64,000 nucleotides of DNA from positions 229,586 to 293,585 of the forward strand of contig NZ_LMUW01000221.1 in NCBI RefSeq assembly GCF_009765735.1. Reading direction: 5' to 3'. A program made the position numbers and the translations under genes. A model generated the notes under the pieces. The model did no database searches. It worked only from the letters and a program-made list of their open reading frames with translations, and was not told the origin of the DNA. The stretch's first letter is position 1. Every line of letters starts with the position of its first letter. This DNA is from Xenophilus sp. L33 (lineage in GTDB: Bacteria; Pseudomonadota; Gammaproteobacteria; Burkholderiales; Burkholderiaceae_C). Below are positions 1 to 8,029 of the stretch, one piece after another.

Positions 1-2
1 TG

Positions 3-1295
3 ACCTTCTCGGGCGGCGGCACGCGCGCCGCGGCCTTCTCGTACGGCGTGCTCGAGGAACTGCGCCGCACCAACATCGAGGTCCATGGCCAGCAGGGCAA
101 CATGCTCTCGGCGGTTGACCTGATCACCGGCGTCTCGGGCGGCAGCTTCACCGCGCTGGCCTACGCGCTCTACGGCGACCGCCTGTTCACCGAATACGAG
201 CCGCGCTTCCTCAAGCGCAACGTGCAGGGCGTGCTGACCTCGCGCGCGCTGAGCCCGCTCAACTGGCCGAAGCTCGCGAGCCCGGATTTCGGCCGCTCGG
301 AACTGGCGGCCGACTACTACGACGAGATCCTCTTCGGCGGCGCGACCTTCAACGACCTGCTGCCGCTGCACACGCCGGCGGCGATCGTCACCGGCACCGA
401 CCTGTCCACCGGCGCCCGCTTCCAGTTCTCGCAGGAGCAGTTCGACCTGCTGTGCTCGGACATGGGCAAGGTGCGCCTGGCGCGCGCGGCGGCGACTTCG
501 TCGGCGGTGCCGGTGGTGCTGTCGCCCGTGACCTACCGCAACTACGGTGGCCATTGCGGTGCGCAGGCGCCAGCGTGGGTCGAGGACATCGAGGTCGGCG
601 GCGAACGCCCGGCCGGCCGCGCGCTGCTGCGCTACCGCGACATCCAGGCCTTCCAGGACAGCAAGCGCCGGCCCTACCTGCACGTGGTCGACGGCGGCGT
701 CTCCGACAACCTGGGCCTGCGCGGCGTGATCGAGGCGCTCGAGGAACTGGAGGCCAGTCCGAGCTTCCAGGAAGAGATGGACTTCAAGGACCTGCGGCGC
801 ATCGTCGTGGTGGTGGTCAACTCGCGCTCGGCGCCCGAGACCAACTGGGACCGCAGCCCGCGAGCGCCCGGCATCATCGCGCAGGCGCTGCAGTCGTCGA
901 GCGTGCCGATCGACCACTTCTCCTACGAATCGGTGGAACTGCTCAAGGACATCGCGCGACGCTGGGCCGATGCCCGCAAGTACCAGATCGCCGAGAAGCG
1001 GTTGGCGGGCATGTCGCAGGCCGAGGCCGAGGCGCAGGTGCCGGAGCTTCGCTTCGACGCGATCGACGTCAGCTTCGATGCGATCAAGGACCCTGAAGAG
1101 CGCCAGTATTTCCAGGACCTGCCGACCAGCTTCGTGCTGAGCGGCGACGACGTCGACAAGCTGCGCGCGGTCGCCGGCCGCCTGCTGCGCGAGTCGCCCG
1201 CCTACCAGGGCCTGCTCGACAGCCTGCGGCACAACCCGCCCAAGGAGTTGCCGCCGGCAGGCGCGGCGCCGGTCGCACCCGCGCCCGCGCCCTAG
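3..1295 (+). CDS. Patatin-like phospholipase, 5' end outside window
   Basis: A patatin-family serine lipase or acylhydrolase; the frame is open to the left edge, so the true start lies upstream. The visible 430 residues begin with the glycine-rich oxyanion loop (SGGGTRAAAFSYG). The nucleophile elbow GVSGG follows about 45 residues later, and the catalytic Asp lies in VDGGVSDNLGLRG. This Ser-Asp dyad arrangement is diagnostic of the patatin fold. The C-terminus is a Pro/Ala tail (PPAGAAPVAPAPAP). The family cleaves acyl chains from phospholipids or other lipid esters; the substrate is unknown. The next gene follows 52 bases later on the same strand. An internal GTG at 48 is not the likely start because the oxyanion loop lies upstream of it. 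Confidence 0.88.
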   Translation, partial: TFSGGGTRAAAFSYGVLEELRRTNIEVHGQQGNMLSAVDLITGVSGGSFTALAYALYGDRLFTEYEPRFLKRNVQGVLTSRALSPLNWPKLASPDFGRSELAADYYDEILFGGATFNDLLPLHTPAAIVTGTDLSTGARFQFSQEQFDLLCSDMGKVRLARAAATSSAVPVVLSPVTYRNYGGHCGAQAPAWVEDIEVGGERPAGRALLRYRDIQAFQDSKRRPYLHVVDGGVSDNLGLRGVIEALEELEASPSFQEEMDFKDLRRIVVVVVNSRSAPETNWDRSPRAPGIIAQALQSSSVPIDHFSYESVELLKDIARRWADARKYQIAEKRLAGMSQAEAEAQVPELRFDAIDVSFDAIKDPEERQYFQDLPTSFVLSGDDVDKLRAVAGRLLRESPAYQGLLDSLRHNPPKELPPAGAAPVAPAPAP

Positions 1296-1347
1296 CGACG
1301 TCCGGCGCGGTCAGCCGAAACCAACGAGGACCAACGAGGAGTAAGCC

Positions 1348-2514
1348 ATGCTGCGTTTCGATCCGTCACGCCGTCGCCTCGGCCGCTGGGCCGGTGCGGC
1401 CGCGCTCGCCCCGTGGCTGGCGTCCTGCGGCGGTGGCGGCGGATCGGGCGATGCGAGCGCGCTGCTGCCGCTGATCGCGACGCCCGCCCAGGCCGCCTAC
1501 GTGCAGGCGGTGCAGAACATCACCGCGACCTATCACCCGCCGGGCGTACTGGCCGCGGTGCGCATCCCGGGCCAGACGACCTGGACCCAGGCCTACGGCC
1601 TCGCCGACCTGGCCAGCGCCGCGCCGATGACGCTCGCCGAGACCTTCCCGGTGCGCAGCATCACCAAGTCGTTCACCGTGACGCTGTTTCTGCAACTGGT
1701 GCACAACGGGCAGCTGGGGCTGGACGACAAGGTTGGCCGCTACGTCACCGGCGTGCCCAACGGCGACCTGATCGGGCTGGCGGACCTGGCCGGCAACCAG
1801 AGCGGGCTGGTCGACTACTCCGGCACCGCGGGCTTCTTCGACATCTTCATCAAGGACCCGCTGCACGTCTGGACGCCGCAGCAGCTCCTGGCCTTCTCCT
1901 TCGCCGAGACGCCGACCTTCCTGCCCGGCGAGCAATACCAATACTCCAACACCAACACGGTGCTGCTCGGCGTGGTGATCGAGACCGTCACCGGCATGGC
2001 GCTGGCCGACCTGATGGCGGCCGACATCTTCAAGCCGCTGGCGCTGACCGGCACCACCTACCCCAGCTCGGCGGTGCTGCCGCCGCCGACGCCGACGGGT
2101 TACGGGGTCGATGTCGAGACCGGCGTGCCCGACGCGCAGCCCTTGATCAGCCCCACCTCGCTCGCCGGCTCCGGCGCGATGGCCTCGACCCTGGCCGACC
2201 TGCTGGTCTGGGGCGAGGCGCTCGGCCGCGGCACCCTGCTCACGGCGGAACTCCAGGCGCTGCGCGAGTCGCGCTCGCGCGCCGTGACCAACGGCCCGGA
2301 ATACGACAACTACGGCCTGGGCATCGGCCAGATCGGCAACTGGTGGGGCCACACCGGCAGCGGCGTCGGCTTCCAGGTCGCGACCATGTTCCTCGCGTCG
2401 CGCGGCGCGACGATCTCGGTCATGGTGAACGCTTCGCCCGATGGCGGGCGGCACGACCTCAACATCGCGCAGGAGCTGTTCGAGCAGCTGGCGGCGGTCG
2501 TCGAGGCGGCCTGA
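1348..2514 (+). CDS. Serine hydrolase, beta-lactamase/class C PBP fold lipoprotein
   Basis: A 388-residue serine hydrolase of the class C beta-lactamase / D-alanyl-D-alanine peptidase-like esterase family. The N-terminus has an arginine-rich n-region, a hydrophobic stretch and a lipobox ending LASC (Cys27) followed by a glycine run, so it is probably a periplasmic or outer-membrane lipoprotein. Family motifs are intact: SITK at about residues 104-107 (nucleophile Ser and general-base Lys), YSN at 199-201, and HTG at 335 in place of KTG. HTG is common in esterase-type members. The ATG is preceded by a purine-rich AACGAGGAGTAAGCC. The real substrate (peptide, ester or lactam) cannot be read from the sequence. 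Confidence 0.88.
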   Translation: MLRFDPSRRRLGRWAGAAALAPWLASCGGGGGSGDASALLPLIATPAQAAYVQAVQNITATYHPPGVLAAVRIPGQTTWTQAYGLADLASAAPMTLAETFPVRSITKSFTVTLFLQLVHNGQLGLDDKVGRYVTGVPNGDLIGLADLAGNQSGLVDYSGTAGFFDIFIKDPLHVWTPQQLLAFSFAETPTFLPGEQYQYSNTNTVLLGVVIETVTGMALADLMAADIFKPLALTGTTYPSSAVLPPPTPTGYGVDVETGVPDAQPLISPTSLAGSGAMASTLADLLVWGEALGRGTLLTAELQALRESRSRAVTNGPEYDNYGLGIGQIGNWWGHTGSGVGFQVATMFLASRGATISVMVNASPDGGRHDLNIAQELFEQLAAVVEAA

Positions 2515-2536
2515 GACGCCTCCGACGCCTCAGCCC
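2508..2536. terminator. Possible bidirectional stem-loop between convergent genes
   Basis: GGCCTGAG (2508-2515) can pair with CTCAGCCC (2529-2536) with one mismatch and a 13-base loop. It spans both convergent stop codons. There is no T-run on either side, so intrinsic termination is only a possibility. Confidence 0.3.
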
Positions 2537-3324
2537 TGGCGCACGGCGCCGGCCTTCGACCGGTTCTGCGATTCGAGGTAGTCGGTGACGTGCTGCAGGT
2601 GCACCGTCATGGCCGCGCAGGCCTGCTGCGCATCGCGCGCGCGCATGTGGCGCAGCACCTTGCGGCGCATCACGATCATGTCCGGATGCGGCTGCGGGTC
2701 GATGCGGGCGAGCAGGTTGCGCATCACCTCCGACAGCGAATCGATCAGCATGACGATCAGCTCGTTGTGGGTCGCGCAGGCGATCAGCCGGTAGAACTCG
2801 CCGAGCGCCCGGCCGCTGCGCGGCGCATCGCCGCGCCGGAAGCGCTCGGCGATCGCCTCGACGTCCTGCTCGATCGCATCGAGCTCGGCCTCGGTGGCGC
2901 GGGCGCAGGCCAGGCGGATCGCCATGCAGGTCATCTCGATGCGGGTCTCGGTGACCACGCCGATCGGCATCTGGCCGAGCGACACCATGTCGCTCATCGC
3001 CTGGGTCATGCCCTTGGGCGTGCTGCCGCGGATGAAGACGCCGCCGGCGACACCGGTGCGGGCCTCGACCACGCCCATCGATTCGAGGCTGCGGATGCTT
3101 TCGCGCACCACGCCGCGGCTGACGTTGAACTGCTCGGCCATCTCGCGCTCGCCCGGCAGGCGGTCGCCGGGTCGCAGGTCGCCGGCCAGCAACTGCTGGC
3201 GGATCTGGTCGCAGACGGCCTCGAAGGCGCGGCGCACGCGCACTTCGCGGAATTCGAGATGGTCGGCGAGAACGGCGTCCGGCACCGCGTCGGGAACGCT
3301 CGGGGAAGTCTTGGGAGACGGCAT
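2530..3324 (-). CDS. GntR/FadR-family transcriptional regulator (FCD domain)
   Basis: A 264-residue DNA-binding regulator. The N-terminal winged helix-turn-helix contains the GntR signature (RPGDRLPGEREMAEQF, then VSRGVVRESIRSLESMG). The C-terminal half is all-helical and matches the FCD ligand-binding type, with His and Asp positions suitable for metal and carboxylate ligands. The start at 3324 (MPSPKTS) is preferred over an in-frame ATG at 3351. It is divergent from an enoyl-CoA hydratase gene with 86 bases between, and members of this family usually control the neighbouring catabolic genes. A candidate operator in the divergent gap resembles a site at 7991, so it may control the whole acyl-CoA cluster. 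The ligand is probably an acyl-CoA or carboxylic acid, which is inference. Confidence 0.88.
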   Translation of the reverse strand: MPSPKTSPSVPDAVPDAVLADHLEFREVRVRRAFEAVCDQIRQQLLAGDLRPGDRLPGEREMAEQFNVSRGVVRESIRSLESMGVVEARTGVAGGVFIRGSTPKGMTQAMSDMVSLGQMPIGVVTETRIEMTCMAIRLACARATEAELDAIEQDVEAIAERFRRGDAPRSGRALGEFYRLIACATHNELIVMLIDSLSEVMRNLLARIDPQPHPDMIVMRRKVLRHMRARDAQQACAAMTVHLQHVTDYLESQNRSKAGAVRQG

Positions 3325-3336
3325 GGCGCCAGTGTA

Positions 3337-3384
3337 AACCAGCCGGACCATTGGTTCTACCTTTGGACGTTCCTCTGCTATATT
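3337..3384. promoter_or_regulatory. Divergent promoter/operator candidate between gntR and enoyl-CoA hydratase
   Basis: The minus strand reads AACCAATGGTCCGGCTGGTT across 3337-3356, with AACCA and TGGTT as inverted arms and a TGGTCCGG core. The core resembles TTGGTCGGACC at 7991-8001. A TATATT at 3379-3384 could be the -10 element of the rightward gene, whose ATG is at 3411. The -35 element is unclear. Confidence 0.35.
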
Positions 3385-3410
3385 GGCCCTTCCATCGAGC
3401 GAAAGCCTCC

Positions 3411-4301
3411 ATGACCGCCACGTCGACCTTCGAGAACCTGCTGTGGGAGCGCCGCGGACCGGTGCTGACCCTGACCCTGAACCGGCCGCAGGCGATGAAC
3501 GCGATGACCGCCGCGATGCGGCGCGAGCTCTGCGATGCGCTCGACCTCGCCGACGCCGACGACGAGGTGCGCGCGATCGTCTTCACGGGCAGCGGTCCGC
3601 GGGCCTTCTGCGCCGGCTTCGACCTGTCGGCCGGCGCGGCCGCCTTCGATCGCAGCCGGCATCGGCTCGAAGGTTCGGAGGAAGACGAAGCGGGCCGCGA
3701 TGGCGGCGGCGTGCTGGCGCTGCGCCTCTACGCCAGCACCAAGCCGCTGATCGCCGCGGTCAACGGTGCGGCAGTCGGCATCGGCGCCTCGATGCTGCTG
3801 CCGATGGACATCCGCATCGCCAGCAGCAATTCGCGCATCGGCTTCGTCTTCGCACGCCGCGGCATCGTGCCGGACGCCTGCGCCAGTTGGTTCCTGCCGC
3901 GCGTGGTCGGCATCTCGCGGGCGCTCGAATGGAGCCTGTCGGGGCGGCTGATGCCGGCCGAGGAGGCGCTGGCGGGCGGCCTGCTGCGCGAGGTCTGCGC
4001 GCCCGAGGCGCTGACGGCGCGGGCCCGTGCGCTGGCGCTGGAGATCGCCGAACATGCGGCGCCGGTGTCGGTCGCGCTGACCCGGCAGCTGATGTGGCGC
4101 ATGCTGGGCGCCGCGCACCCGATCGAGGCCAACCGGCTGGAAAGCGGTTTCATCGCCGCGCGCGGGGCCTCGGCCGATTCGCGCGAAGGCGTGGCCTCGT
4201 TCCTGGAGAAGCGGGCGCCGGAGTTCACCGGGCGGGTGAGCCGGGACATGCCCGAGGGCTATCCGTGGTGGCGCGATCCGCCGTATCGCGACAAGCCCTA
4301 G
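3411..4301 (+). CDS. Enoyl-CoA hydratase/isomerase family protein (crotonase)
   Basis: A 296-residue crotonase-fold protein acting on an acyl-CoA. The N-terminus has VLTLTLNRPQAMNAM. The oxyanion-hole segments are GPRAFCAGFDLSAG and VNGAAVGIGASMLLPMDIRIAS. The segment FVFARRGIVPDACASWFLP lacks the first catalytic Glu of classical hydratases and has Asp at the second acidic position, so isomerase or another crotonase reaction is as likely as hydration. The start at 3411 (MTATSTFENL) fits the family; an in-frame upstream ATG at 3351 would add 20 residues without family character. Its 3' end overlaps the convergent oxidoreductase gene by 4 bases. It is probably controlled by the divergent GntR regulator. 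Confidence 0.85.
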   Translation: MTATSTFENLLWERRGPVLTLTLNRPQAMNAMTAAMRRELCDALDLADADDEVRAIVFTGSGPRAFCAGFDLSAGAAAFDRSRHRLEGSEEDEAGRDGGGVLALRLYASTKPLIAAVNGAAVGIGASMLLPMDIRIASSNSRIGFVFARRGIVPDACASWFLPRVVGISRALEWSLSGRLMPAEEALAGGLLREVCAPEALTARARALALEIAEHAAPVSVALTRQLMWRMLGAAHPIEANRLESGFIAARGASADSREGVASFLEKRAPEFTGRVSRDMPEGYPWWRDPPYRDKP

Positions 4302-5305
4302 TCGAGCGCAGGCTTCACCGCCAACCAGGGCTTGCCCACGGTCCGCCGCCCCGCCAGCGCCGCCAGCGCCACGGGCGCTTCGTCGAACGCGAAGCCCGCC
4401 GAGCGCAACGGGTGCAGCCGCGCCGCGGCGTGCGCCTCGAACAGTTCGCCCATCAGTGCCGCCGCGTGCGCCGGATCGCGCTTCATCACCTCGCCCCACA
4501 GCACCCCGATCGCCGACGCGTTGTGCAGCAGCAGGCGGTTCGCGGGGAGCGCGGTCAAGGTGCCGGCGGCGAAGCCGATGACCAGGTAGCGGGCGCGGAA
4601 GGCCAGGCAGCGCAGGCTCTGCGCGCCGACGTCGCCGCCGACCGGGTCGAAGATCACGTCGATGCCGTCGGGCGCGATCGCGCGCACCGCATCGACCCAG
4701 TCGCCGTCCGCGTAGTCGATCGCCGCGTCGGCGCCGAGCGCTTCGCAGGCGGCGCGCTTCGCGGACCCGGCCGCGGTCGCGATCACCCGCGCACCGAACA
4801 TTCGGCCGAGGTCGATGGCCGCGCTGCCGACACCGCCGGCCCCTGCATGCACCAGCAGGCTCTCGCCGGCGCGCAGCCGGGCGACGTCGCGCAAGGCGTG
4901 CAGGGCGGTCGGGTAGCTGCCGCGCAGGGCCAGCGCGACGTCGGCCGGGACGCCGGCGGGGAGCGCCAGCGCCTCCTCGTGCGCGACGAGCGCGTAGCGG
5001 GCGAAGCCACCGGTGCGCATGCCGCCGGCGATGCGGGTGCCGAGCGGCAGCGGACCGCTCGCATGGCCATCGCCGACGATCGTCCCGATCACCTCGACGC
5101 CGGGCGTGAAGGGCAGGGCGGGCTTGCGCTGGTAGCGCCCGCGCACCATCAGCGTGTCGAGGAAGTTGAGGCCGGCCGCCTGCACTTCCACCAGGTAGTG
5201 GCCGGGACCCGGCACGGGCATCGGCAGTTCGGCCAGCCGCATCGCGCCGCTGTCGTCGATGCGCTCGACCTGCCAGGCTTGCATCGTTTCGGGCAGTGCG
5301 GTCAT
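4298..5305 (-). CDS. Medium-chain dehydrogenase/reductase, quinone oxidoreductase-like (NADPH)
   Basis: A 335-residue MDR-superfamily oxidoreductase without the structural or catalytic zinc cysteines, as in NADPH:quinone reductase and enoyl-CoA or 2-alkenal reductases. The N-terminal GroES-like domain includes PGPGHYLVEVQAAGLNFLD and PFTPGVEVIG. The nucleotide-binding motif is HAGAGGVGSAAIDLGRMFGA, followed by VIFDPVGGDV. The start overlaps the stop of the upstream phosphotransferase gene as ATGA, so both belong to one minus-strand operon running from the thiolase gene at 7935 down to here. A role in reducing an enoyl-CoA or carbonyl intermediate of the cluster is plausible but unproven. Confidence 0.86.
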   Translation of the reverse strand: MTALPETMQAWQVERIDDSGAMRLAELPMPVPGPGHYLVEVQAAGLNFLDTLMVRGRYQRKPALPFTPGVEVIGTIVGDGHASGPLPLGTRIAGGMRTGGFARYALVAHEEALALPAGVPADVALALRGSYPTALHALRDVARLRAGESLLVHAGAGGVGSAAIDLGRMFGARVIATAAGSAKRAACEALGADAAIDYADGDWVDAVRAIAPDGIDVIFDPVGGDVGAQSLRCLAFRARYLVIGFAAGTLTALPANRLLLHNASAIGVLWGEVMKRDPAHAAALMGELFEAHAAARLHPLRSAGFAFDEAPVALAALAGRRTVGKPWLAVKPALD

Positions 5306-6366
5306 GCGCCTCGCATCGCCTCGAGCGCGCAGTCCCAGCCGGCCGAGGCGCTGGCCTCGACCCGCGCGCCGACCGCGAGCGCGCGGCTGTGGGCCGCGTT
5401 GCCGTCGAGCGCGCGCTTCAGCACGCCCTGCTGGATCGCGGCGAGGCGGAACATGTTGAAGGCCAGGTAGAAGCCCCAGTGCGGGATCGCGCCGCCGTTC
5501 GCGGTGCCCCGGTGGCGCAGGTAGGCCGCGACCTGCTCGCCCACGCCCGGGATGCCGAGCGTCGCGAGGTCGGCGCCCAGCAGGGTGCGATGGCCGCCCA
5601 GCGCGAGGCGCCAGCTCATGCAGTGGTAGGCCAGGTCGACCAGCGGATCGCCGAGGGTCGAGAGTTCCCAGTCGAGCACCGCGACGATGCGCGGCTCGAC
5701 CGGATGGAAGATCACGTTGTCCAGCCGGAAGTCGCCGTGCACCAGCCGGGTCGGGTTCGGCGGCGGCACGTGCGCCGGCAGCCAGGCGATCAGCTGCTCC
5801 ATCGGCTCGATGCGGCGCGTCTCGCTGGCGCGGTACTGGCCGGTCCAGCGCGCCAGTTGCCGCTCGACGTAGTGGCCGTCCTTGCCGAAGCCTTCGAAGC
5901 CGGCCGCGCGCCAGTCGATCGCATGCAGCGATGCGAGCACCCGCGCCATCTCGTCGTAGCAGGCGGCGCGCTGCGCCGGCGGCAGCGAAGGCAGCGTCTG
6001 GTCGCCGAAGATGCGGCCGTCCACGAAGTCCATCACGTAGAAGGCGCTGCCGAGCACCGCGGCGTCCTCGCACAGCGCGCGCACCGCCGGCACCGGCACC
6101 GCGCTGCCCGCCAGCGCGCGCAGCACCCGCACCTCGCGCTCGATCGCATGCGCCGAAGGCAGCAGGCTGCCGGGCGGCTTGCAGCGCACCACGTAGCGCG
6201 CACTGCCGGCACCGGCCGTGCCGACCACGAAAGTCGGATTCGAATAGCCGCCCTCGACCCGCTGCACCGACAGCGGCCCGTCGAAGGGCGCCACGTGCGA
6301 GCGCAGGTAGGCGGCCAGCCGCGCTGGGTCGAGCGAGGGCGCCGGCGCGCCGCCGGCGGTGGTCAT
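5302..6366 (-). CDS. Phosphotransferase family protein, ACAD10-like APH domain
   Basis: A 354-residue aminoglycoside-phosphotransferase-fold kinase. The Brenner-type catalytic loop LVHGDFRLDNVIFH lies near residue 205 and the metal-binding segment VLDWELSTLGDPLVDLAY follows. This subfamily is typically encoded beside acyl-CoA dehydrogenases and resembles the N-terminal kinase part of eukaryotic ACAD10/11, which phosphorylates 4-hydroxyacyl-CoAs so the oxygen can be eliminated. Its position among acyl-CoA genes supports such a role here. Both ends overlap neighbours by 4 bases (ATGA), a tightly coupled operon. A drug-resistance function is unlikely. Confidence 0.86.
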   Translation of the reverse strand: MTTAGGAPAPSLDPARLAAYLRSHVAPFDGPLSVQRVEGGYSNPTFVVGTAGAGSARYVVRCKPPGSLLPSAHAIEREVRVLRALAGSAVPVPAVRALCEDAAVLGSAFYVMDFVDGRIFGDQTLPSLPPAQRAACYDEMARVLASLHAIDWRAAGFEGFGKDGHYVERQLARWTGQYRASETRRIEPMEQLIAWLPAHVPPPNPTRLVHGDFRLDNVIFHPVEPRIVAVLDWELSTLGDPLVDLAYHCMSWRLALGGHRTLLGADLATLGIPGVGEQVAAYLRHRGTANGGAIPHWGFYLAFNMFRLAAIQQGVLKRALDGNAAHSRALAVGARVEASASAGWDCALEAMRGA

Positions 6367-6761
6367 TCGGGCTTGAACATCGGCACCTGGCCGCCGCCCT
6401 CGGCCGGCTTGAAGACGAGCTTGACCCGGTCGCCGATGCGCAGCGCGTCGAGGTCGCAATTGACGATGTTGGTGAGCATCGTCACGCCCTCGTCGAGCCG
6501 CACGTAGGCGATCGCGTAGGGGATCGGGCCGGCGCGGCGGGTCACGCTGACGCTGTAGATCTCGCCCTTGCCGGCGCAGTCGATCCATTCGGTGTCGCCC
6601 AGGCAGAAGGGGCAGAGCGCGCGCGGATAGAAGTGCGGCCTGGCGCAGGCGGTGCAGCGCTTGATCTTCAGCACGCCTTCCTTGGCGGCGTTCCAGTAGG
6701 GCGCGGTGGCGGCATCGACGATCAATGCGCCGATCGGGCGCTCGGTGTAGGCAGTCGTCAT
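6363..6761 (-). CDS. Zn-ribbon and OB-fold protein (DUF35/ChsH2-C-like)
   Basis: A 132-residue DUF35 protein. The N-terminal rubredoxin-like zinc ribbon has two CxxC pairs (CTAC and CPFC) spaced by HFYPRAL. An OB-fold follows, with a strand region such as GEIYSVSVTRRAG. DUF35 proteins bind acyl-CoA and act as obligate partners of thiolase-fold enzymes, for example ChsH2-DUF35 with the Ltp2 aldolase in steroid side-chain degradation and partners of archaeal thiolases and HMG-CoA synthase. The thiolase-fold gene lies only 4 bases upstream on the same strand, so the two products very probably form a complex. Confidence 0.9.
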   Translation of the reverse strand: MTTAYTERPIGALIVDAATAPYWNAAKEGVLKIKRCTACARPHFYPRALCPFCLGDTEWIDCAGKGEIYSVSVTRRAGPIPYAIAYVRLDEGVTMLTNIVNCDLDALRIGDRVKLVFKPAEGGGQVPMFKPE

Positions 6762-6765
6762 CGCT

Positions 6766-7935
6766 TCACTCCCGTTCCATGATCAAGGTGGCGCTGCCGT
6801 GGCGCGAGCCGAGCAGGCCGCCGGTGCCCTGGGCCAGCGCCAGCGTGCAGTTCGGCACCTGCACCTTCGGATGCGCCTCGCCGCGCAATTGCCGCACCGC
6901 CTCGATCACCTTGGTGATGCCGCCGCGGTTGGCCGGATGGTTGTTGCACAGGCCGCCGCCGTCGGTGTTGAAGGGCAGCTTGCCGACGCCGGAGATCAGG
7001 TTGCCGTCCATCACGAAGCGGCCGCCTTCGCCCTTGGCGCAGAAGCCGAGGTCTTCCAGCTGCATCAGCACGGTGATGGTGAAGCTGTCGTAGATCGACG
7101 CGTACTGGATGTCCGAAGGCTTGACCCCGGCCTCGGCGAAGGCGATCGGGCCCGACACCGCGGCGCCGGAATAGCTCAGGTCGACCTGGCCGCCGTGCTG
7201 GCCCTTGATGTGCTCGCCGGCACCCAGCAGGTTGATCACCGGCCGCTTGAGCGAGCGCGCGATCTCCGGGCGCACCACCACCAGCGCGCCGCCGCCGTCG
7301 CTCACCACGCAGCAATCGAGCTTGTGCAGCGGGTCGGCGATGAGCGGGGAGGCGAGCACGTCCTCGACCGTGACCACGTCGCGCAGCATCGCGTTCGGGT
7401 TGTGCTGCGCATGGTGCGAGGCAGCGACCTTGATCCAGGCCAGCTGCTCGCTGGTGGTGCCGTACTGGAACATGTGGCGCGCCGCGACCAGCGCGTACAT
7501 GTTGACCGTCACCGGCGCATAGGGCATCTCGAAGGCGACGTCGGGCGTCTCGGCCGTGACGTTGCGCGGGCCCACGCCGACGCCGCTCGGCGCACTGCGC
7601 GGCCGGCCGGCGAGGGTGACCAGCGCGACGTCGCACTTGCCGGCGGCGATCGCCTGCGCCGCGTGGGCGACGTGGATGAGCGGCGCCGAGCCGCCGGTGT
7701 CGGTGGTGTCGGTGTGGCGCAGCTTGAGGCCGAGGTAGTCGGCCATGCTGAGCTGGCCGAGCCCGGGCGCATCGCCGGCGCTGAAGTAGCCGTCGACGTC
7801 GGCCAGCGTGAGGCCGGCGTCGGCCAGTGCGCCGCGCGCGCACTCGGCGTGCAGCTGCGGCACCGTGTGGTCCGGCGCCTTGCGCAGCGGATGTTCCCAG
7901 GCACCTGCGATGCAGGCGGTCTTGCGGATCGTCAT
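6766..7935 (-). CDS. Thiolase-fold protein, SCP2-thiolase/Ltp2-like, apparently lacking the nucleophilic Cys
   Basis: A 389-residue protein of the SCP2/lipid-transfer thiolase branch. It has the N-terminal half ending in HAAQAIAAGKCDVALV, the segment DCCVVSDGGGALVV, NNHPANRGGITKVIEA, and a C-terminal GTGGLLGSRHGSATLIME. Where thiolases carry the acyl-accepting Cys, this protein reads TDTGGSAPLIH (about residues 79-88), and no C-terminal CxG motif is seen. That pattern is typical of Ltp2-like retro-aldolases, which cleave beta-hydroxyacyl-CoA carbon chains with a DUF35 partner rather than by CoA thiolysis. The start at 7935 (MTIRKTAC) fits the family; an in-frame TTG at 7968 is an alternative. 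It begins the minus-strand operon and is divergent from the SDR at 8030. Confidence 0.85.
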   Translation of the reverse strand: MTIRKTACIAGAWEHPLRKAPDHTVPQLHAECARGALADAGLTLADVDGYFSAGDAPGLGQLSMADYLGLKLRHTDTTDTGGSAPLIHVAHAAQAIAAGKCDVALVTLAGRPRSAPSGVGVGPRNVTAETPDVAFEMPYAPVTVNMYALVAARHMFQYGTTSEQLAWIKVAASHHAQHNPNAMLRDVVTVEDVLASPLIADPLHKLDCCVVSDGGGALVVVRPEIARSLKRPVINLLGAGEHIKGQHGGQVDLSYSGAAVSGPIAFAEAGVKPSDIQYASIYDSFTITVLMQLEDLGFCAKGEGGRFVMDGNLISGVGKLPFNTDGGGLCNNHPANRGGITKVIEAVRQLRGEAHPKVQVPNCTLALAQGTGGLLGSRHGSATLIMERE

Positions 7936-7990
7936 GGAGGGTTGTCGCCTTTCATTTTCTTTTGCCAAACCGGGTTGGTTGATACTATCA

Positions 7991-8001
7991 TTGGTCGGAC
8001 C
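7991..8001. promoter_or_regulatory. Candidate GntR/FadR-type operator
   Basis: TTGGTCGGACC contains GGTC-G-GACC, a 4+4 perfect palindrome with one central base, the usual shape of FadR-subfamily operators. It sits in the 94-base divergent gap between the thiolase and SDR genes. The regulator encoded at 2530-3324 is the obvious candidate to bind it. Confidence 0.4.
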
Positions 8002-8029
8002 TTAAAACTAATTGACAAGAGACATCCGC

